The notes under the pieces: generated by a model
Databases searched by the model: none
Told to the model about the DNA's origin: nothing
What the model saw: the letters and a program-made list of their open reading frames with translations, nothing else
Shown here: one piece after another, positions 59,855-64,000 of the stretch
How positions within the stretch are numbered: position 1 is the first letter of the stretch
Layout: each line of letters begins with the position of its first letter
Position numbers and translations under genes: made by a program
Assembly (NCBI RefSeq): GCF_052857255.1
Contig: NC_135502.1
Location: 157,702,099 to 157,766,098, forward strand
Reading direction: 5' to 3'
DNA from: Amblyomma americanum
Taxonomy: Eukaryota; Arthropoda; Arachnida; Ixodida; Ixodidae
Length of the DNA stretch: 64,000 nt

Positions 59855-60065
59855 CTGTTCTGCAGATACACACATGCTTTTAAAGCGGTTTTTACCTTTT
59901 ACTAGCACTAGAAGTCTTGTTGACATCGCACATGTGCGCTGTTTTTCCTTGTGTATATATATGTCCTGCTTCTTCCTAATAAAAAAATCAGTTGTAAGAA
60001 CAGTGTTGGTTGTGTGTCTCGTCTCTTGGTCCGTGTGTGTTTGCACCTTTGAACCACAACTATGA

Positions 60066-60700
60066 AATTAAATATTAAATTATTTAATGGTCGTACAAGT
60101 ATAGAATGTCTAACGCTTGGTTTGAAGGAAGAAAACGAACAAGCAAAAATTTAGTACCTATAGTCTTAAATTTGGATCCCTACTCAGTAATTGATAACGG
60201 AAGTGCTGAAAACCACACCAGGTAGATTGAAAGTAGCTTTTTCCTGTAAGTAGATGGTGTGTTCACAAAGTGTCTATAACCTTCAGAAGATTCACATGTA
60301 CTAACCAAAAATTGCGCTGTACAGCCGTAGGTTCTTATATGCTTCTTTTTCGCCCCGCCCCTTCAATGTGTACATAAGGGCCACAGGAGTCTTCACTAGT
60401 CTTCATAATAAGTTTTGTAGCCTCATCAGCTGGCTCACTCTCAATGAGTGCTAGCTTTTTGATCTGAAATAGATTATACAGATTATACAAAGTGAACTAT
60501 GCCATGAAAACCATACATTGAACCATTCATAAAACTCCCTCTTCGGGGAACCATGTGCAAGTCAACAAAAAATTCAGAAGGATGTAGAACAGGATAATAC
60601 AGAGGACTCAAAGAGACCTATGATCACAGTGGTGTGACTCAGCTTAATGATAATAGAATTCTCTGTTGTCTTCTAAACGCCCATCTTTGCATCATCATAT
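60066..60700. other. Unassigned DNA between the PLE and the LTR element
   Basis: AT-rich, with a short direct repeat (AGATTATACAGATTATACA) near 60470-60490. No reading frame of note. The last bases before the LTR (about CATAT at 60696-60700) would be the target-site duplication of the LTR element, but its partner lies outside the window. Confidence 0.5.
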
Positions 60701-60852
60701 TGTTACGGGGATGTTACGGCGGTAAGTCTATATGGGCGGCTGCTCTGAGATGGCCAGCACTCAGCTCAGAACCGAGCGCCCAGCTACCAACTGTCAACGT
60801 CGTCGTCGTTCAGCGCACCGCCACTTCGTTCATGATTCGTCCACTTGTAACA
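60701..60852 (-). repeat. 3' LTR of the Ty3/gypsy element, 152 bp
   Basis: On the minus strand it starts TGTTACAAGTGG and ends CCCCGTAACA, giving the canonical TG...CA ends with TGTTAC/GTAACA terminal inverted repeats. It is directly preceded by a purine-rich tract. The length of 152 bp is short but known for some arthropod gypsy lineages. The boundary cannot be verified against the 5' LTR, which is outside the window; an internal GTAACA 11 bp earlier is an alternative end. Confidence 0.6.
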
Positions 60853-60867
60853 CTATCCCCCTCGGCT
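60853..60867 (-). other. Polypurine tract
   Basis: The minus strand reads AGCCGAGGGGGATAG immediately before the LTR start, the position where the plus-strand primer of an LTR element forms. Confidence 0.6.
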
Positions 60868-60889
60868 GAAGGCAACGTCACGGTGCGTG

Positions 60890-62480
60890 TTAGGCGTACG
60901 ATGTCGATGGTGGGTGATAGGGCTTGAGGCGAGCTACATGAACGACTTCGGACTTCAGTGGAGCGGACGTCGGCTTTGGGTGCAGCGGCGTGATTTCATA
61001 CGTTACGTCGGTCACTGCCCGTAATACACGATAAGGACCTGTGTAGCGCGGCAGAAGTTTTTCACATAACCCCACCCGACGGGATGGGAGCCACAGCAAG
61101 ACGAGAGATCCAGCAGGGTATCGCACATCACGGTGCAGGCCATCGTAGCGGTGTTTTTGAGTCTCTTGGGAGGCGGAGAGCTTGTGTCGAGCAACCTGGC
61201 GGGCGGCGTCTGCTCGGGCGATAGCGTCACGCGCATATGTAGTGACAGGGCCAGCTGTGGGCAGCAGAGTAAGGGGTCTCGTATAAAGAGAAGATAGAAG
61301 GGCGAGTAACCAGCGGTATCATGGCGCGAAGAGGTGAGGCGAAGGTGACAAAAGGCAAGCTTATGTCCCAGTCCCGGTGGTCGTCGGATACGTACATGGC
61401 GAGCATGTCTGTCAGCGTGCGGTTGAGACGCTCCGTAAGGCCGTTCGTCTGAGGATGATAAGCAGTGGTGAACTTGTGACGAACGGAGCACGAACGAAGG
61501 ATTTCGTCAACAACTCGGGAAAGGAAGCAGCGGCCACGGTCGGTAAGGAGTTGACGGGGAGCGCCATGGTGTAATATGACGTCGTGCAGAAGGAAGTCAG
61601 CGACGTCAGTGGCGCAGCTGGTTGGAATGGCGCGACTGATCACGTACCGCGTGGCATAATCGCTGGCGACGGCAATCCACTTGTTCCCCGTGGAGGACTC
61701 CGGGAAGGGCCCAAGTAAATCTAGCCCAACACGAGAAAACGGGTCGGTCGGGATGGGGATCGGCTGCAGGTGTCCAGACGGCAGGACAGCGGGCTTCTTT
61801 CGGCGCTGACAGACGTCGCAAGCGGCGACGTAGCGTTGGATGGAGCGGTACAGACCAGGCCAGAAGAAACGCCGGCGCACGCGGTCGTACGTACGGGAGA
61901 CACCAGGATGACCAGCCGTAGGTGCGTCATGCAGTTGTTCGAGGATAGCGGACCGTAGGTGGCGGGGAACAACGAGCAAGTGCTCAGCGCCATCAGGTCG
62001 CATGTTGCGGCGGTACAGCGTGTTCCCGTCCAGCAAAAACCGGGCCAGAAAAGTGTCGCGGCGGTCGGTGCTGAGGCGGTCGATGAGAGAGGTGAGGGTG
62101 GGATCCAAGCGCTGTTCGTCGGCAATGTGGGAGAGGTCGGAGATGGAGAGTACACAGGCATCCGACTCACAGTCTGTAGAAGGAGGATCGACGGGATAGC
62201 GGGAAAGGCAGTCTGCAACTTGATGGAGGCGACCGGACTTGTGAACCACGGAAAAGGTGTATTCTTGCAATCGCAATGCCAACCGGCCAAGACGGCCAGT
62301 AGGGTCCTTGAGAGATGAGAGCCAACACAGGGCGTGGTGGTCGGTTATAACAATGAATGGGCGGCCGAACAAGTATGTGCGGAATTTTCCAATGGCCCAA
62401 ACAAGAGCCAGGCACTCGCGTTCTGTGATGGAGTAATTCTTCTCGGCGGAAGAAAGAAGACGGCTGGCGTACGCAATCAC
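60890..62480 (-). pseudogene. Gypsy pol: RNase H and integrase, frameshifted
   Basis: RNase H motifs are YSITERECLALVWAI and TDHHALCWL, following TDASGHGICAIL upstream of the TAG at 62487-62489. The integrase has the zinc-binding HHCC segment (HDAPTAGHPG ... CDVCQRRK), then the catalytic Asp in VGLDLLGPF, the Asp in LLTDRG and the Glu in NGLTERLNRT, so all three core residues remain. Frame shifts near 61340 and 61130 move the reading into RHDTAGYSPFYLLF and then LLPRYTGPYRVLR, the GPY/F-type C-terminal module that ends at the stop at 60890. The product cannot be made whole. Confidence 0.88.
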
Positions 62481-62486
62481 GCAGTG

Positions 62487-64000
62487 CTAGCCGCGTTGTC
62501 GCTGAGCAAGGATGGCGCAAATTCCGTGACCACTGGCATCGGTGCGAAGTTCAGTCGGGGCAGACGGGTTGAAATGGGCAAATACAGGAGGGTTGGTGAG
62601 GACGGCGATAAGGCTGGAGAATGCAGTAGCCTGCTCTGGGCCCCAGGAAAAAGGAACGCTTTTCTGCAACAGATTGGTGAGAGGGCGAGCGACGGCTGCG
62701 AAGTTCGGGATGAACCGGCGAAAGTAGGAACAGAGACCGATGAAGCTGCGGACATCACTGGGCGAGCAGGGGACAGGGAAAAGCACTGACGGCACGAACT
62801 TTATCAGGGTCAGGTTGTATGCCACTCGCATTCACCAAATGGCCGAGGACTTTGAGTTCGCGGCGGCCGAAAGTACATTTTTTTAGTTGAGTTGAAGACC
62901 TGCGCGGCGGAAAAGTGCCAAGATGGACGAAAGGCGAAGCAGGTGGGTTTCAAAAGAGGGCGAGAAAACAATTACACCATCTAAGTAACAAAGGCAGGTC
63001 GTCCACTCTAAGCTCCGGAGTAACGAGTCCATCATCCGTTCAAATGTGGCAGGGGCGTTACAAAGGCCGAAGGGCATGACCTTAAAATGGTAAAGGCCAT
63101 CAGTTGTGACGAAAGCTGTTTTCTCGCGGTCTCTTGCGTCAACAGAGATTTGCCATTGCCCGCTACGAAGGTCGATGGAAGAAAAGTAGCGGGCGCCATG
63201 TAAACAGTCCAGGGCATCATCTATGCGCGGAAGGGCATAGACGTCTTTCTTCGTGACCTTGTTGAGATGACGATAGTCGACGCAAAACCGCCAAGTTTGG
63301 TCTTTCTTTTTCACGAGAACGACAGGAGATGCCCAAGGGCTGTTTGAAGGCTCGATGATATTGTTGGCCAACATCTTGTCCACCTCCCGCTGGATGATCT
63401 GGCGCTCTGGTAGCGACACACGATAAGGCCTCCGGTGTATCGGTCTGACATCGCCGGTGTCAATGCGGTGAGTCACTACCGATGTTCGACCCAGAGGAGC
63501 AGAAGCGAAGTCAAAAATGTCGGAGTAGGACACCAAAAGGTTGTGAAGATCCTGTGCATGCTCGGGGCTCAGCTCAGAAGCAATCATCGCAGAAATGAAT
63601 TGCGGAACGTTAGCCGGGATGTCGGCCGCTTGAGAGACAGTAGAAGGCGGTCCAGGTGAGAGAGCAGTGACGGTACAGTCGGTGAGAGAAGACAAAGTAG
63701 CAAGCGATATGCCTGCAGAAAGAACTTGTGGTGACAAGCTGAAGTTGAGGACAGGAAGGGAGGTGCTATTCTTGGTGGCGGTCACGATGAGGTGCGGAAG
63801 AACAACATTGCGGGAGAGAACGACATCGGCGAGTGAACAGGCAAGATAATCCCCATCAGGAACCGCAGGAAATGGGGACATTGGCAGATAAACGGCAGAG
63901 TCGGGGGGCAGGCGAGCGTACTCAGTGGAGCGAAGGCGGGGCGTGGAGCTTGAGGGTGTGTCGGCTGAGCTGAGAGGCTGGTCCAATCGTAGAAGGCCGC
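62487..64000 (-). pseudogene. Gypsy pol: reverse transcriptase with lost catalytic Asp, open at the window edge
   Basis: The frame is open from the window edge (GLLRLDQPLSS) and begins with a protease-RT linker, followed by VTHRIDTGDVRPIHRRPYR, SPWASPVVLVKKKD, FCVDYRHLNKVT, SIDLRSGQWQI (palm Asp), MPFGLCNAPATFERMMD and CYLDGVIVFS. The YLDD motif reads YLDG (62976-62987), removing one catalytic Asp. A one-base loss creates a TAA at 62883-62885; the reading then resumes in another frame through FGRRELKVLGHLV and, after a further shift near 62790, DVRSFIGLCSYFRRFIPNF. A TAG at 62487-62489 in RNase H (Gln codon in relatives, by inference) ends this part. Confidence 0.88.

Larger units (their letters stand above)
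58378..60065 (+). mobile_element. PLE copy 1: Penelope-like element, plus strand, 5'-truncated
   Basis: It contains RT, linker, GIY-YIG region and a 3' UTR ending in a CTTTGAACCACAACTATGA phrase at about 60047-60065. The UTR phrase GTGTGTCTCGTCTC with TCCGTGTGTGTTTGCAC is the reverse complement of those at 29545 and 56667. PLEs often occur as truncated and inverted copies, as here. Confidence 0.85.
60701..64000 (-). mobile_element. Ty3/gypsy LTR retrotransposon, 3' part, minus strand
   Basis: In minus-strand order it contains the RT (from the window edge to 62883), RNase H (62831 to about 62000), integrase (to 60890), polypurine tract (60867-60853) and 3' LTR (60852-60701). The RT - RNase H - integrase order is that of Ty3/gypsy. 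Gag, protease and the 5' LTR would lie beyond 64000. Several inactivating changes are present, so it is a fossil. No env-like frame lies between the integrase and the LTR. Confidence 0.9.

Noticed and set aside
60853..60890. An env-like gene downstream of the gypsy integrase
   Set aside because: The polypurine tract follows the integrase stop within about 25 bp, so there is no room for one.

Overview
The window looks like repeat-dominated nuclear DNA of an arthropod, most likely an arachnid such as a hard tick. That is an inference from the mix of CR1/L2-like LINEs, an RTE-type LINE, Penelope-like elements with GIY-YIG coding remnants, a short-LTR Ty3/gypsy element and a large minisatellite; I could not search for the species. 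I see no convincing host gene, tRNA, rRNA or CRISPR array. Every reading frame I recognise belongs to a mobile element, and nearly all are broken.

Layout. 1-2234: unassigned DNA with one foldback repeat. 2235-7530: a minus-strand LINE (element A) with an intact PHD-finger ORF1 and a decayed endonuclease/reverse transcriptase (RT) ORF2, split by a second, 5'-truncated LINE (B, 3018-4045). 7531-9540: unassigned. 9541-14189: a third minus-strand LINE (C) whose ORF1 begins with a hydrophobic leader ending in a 2A-type motif (GDVEENPGP); its ORF1 is split by a plus-strand RTE-type LINE tail (D, 13045-13508). 14190-15754: AT microsatellite, then GC-rich degenerate repeat DNA. 15755-28082 and 30134-55230: about 37 kb (58% of the window) of one minisatellite with a 16-bp unit, all in one orientation, organised into higher-order blocks. 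28083-30133: GC-rich 25-bp repeats, unassigned DNA and the 3' end of a Penelope-like element (PLE). 55231-57255: a second copy of that interval. 56632-60065: two PLE copies head to head, forming an inverted repeat of about 1.7 kb per arm. 60701-64000: the 3' LTR and decayed pol of a Ty3/gypsy element, minus strand, running off the window.

How the parts relate. The 16-bp unit is (TGGAG-AAA-CTCCA-TGT)n: two complementary 5-mers separated by two 3-nt spacers, so each arm can pair with the neighbour on either side and both strands look alike. Almost no stops arise from the consensus in any frame, which explains the many spurious reading frames on both strands. Array 1 starts at exactly the phase at which both arrays stop, and an inverted 12-bp motif lies at those margins. 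A 3.4-kb piece (array end + GC-rich block + PLE 3' end) is present twice, about 27.1 kb apart. A 168-bp insert with a 14-bp target-site duplication sits in the second array, and its empty site is visible 9.6 kb away in a paralogous block. The strongest candidates for something undescribed are the dyad-lattice minisatellite with in-phase ends and the 2A-led LINE.
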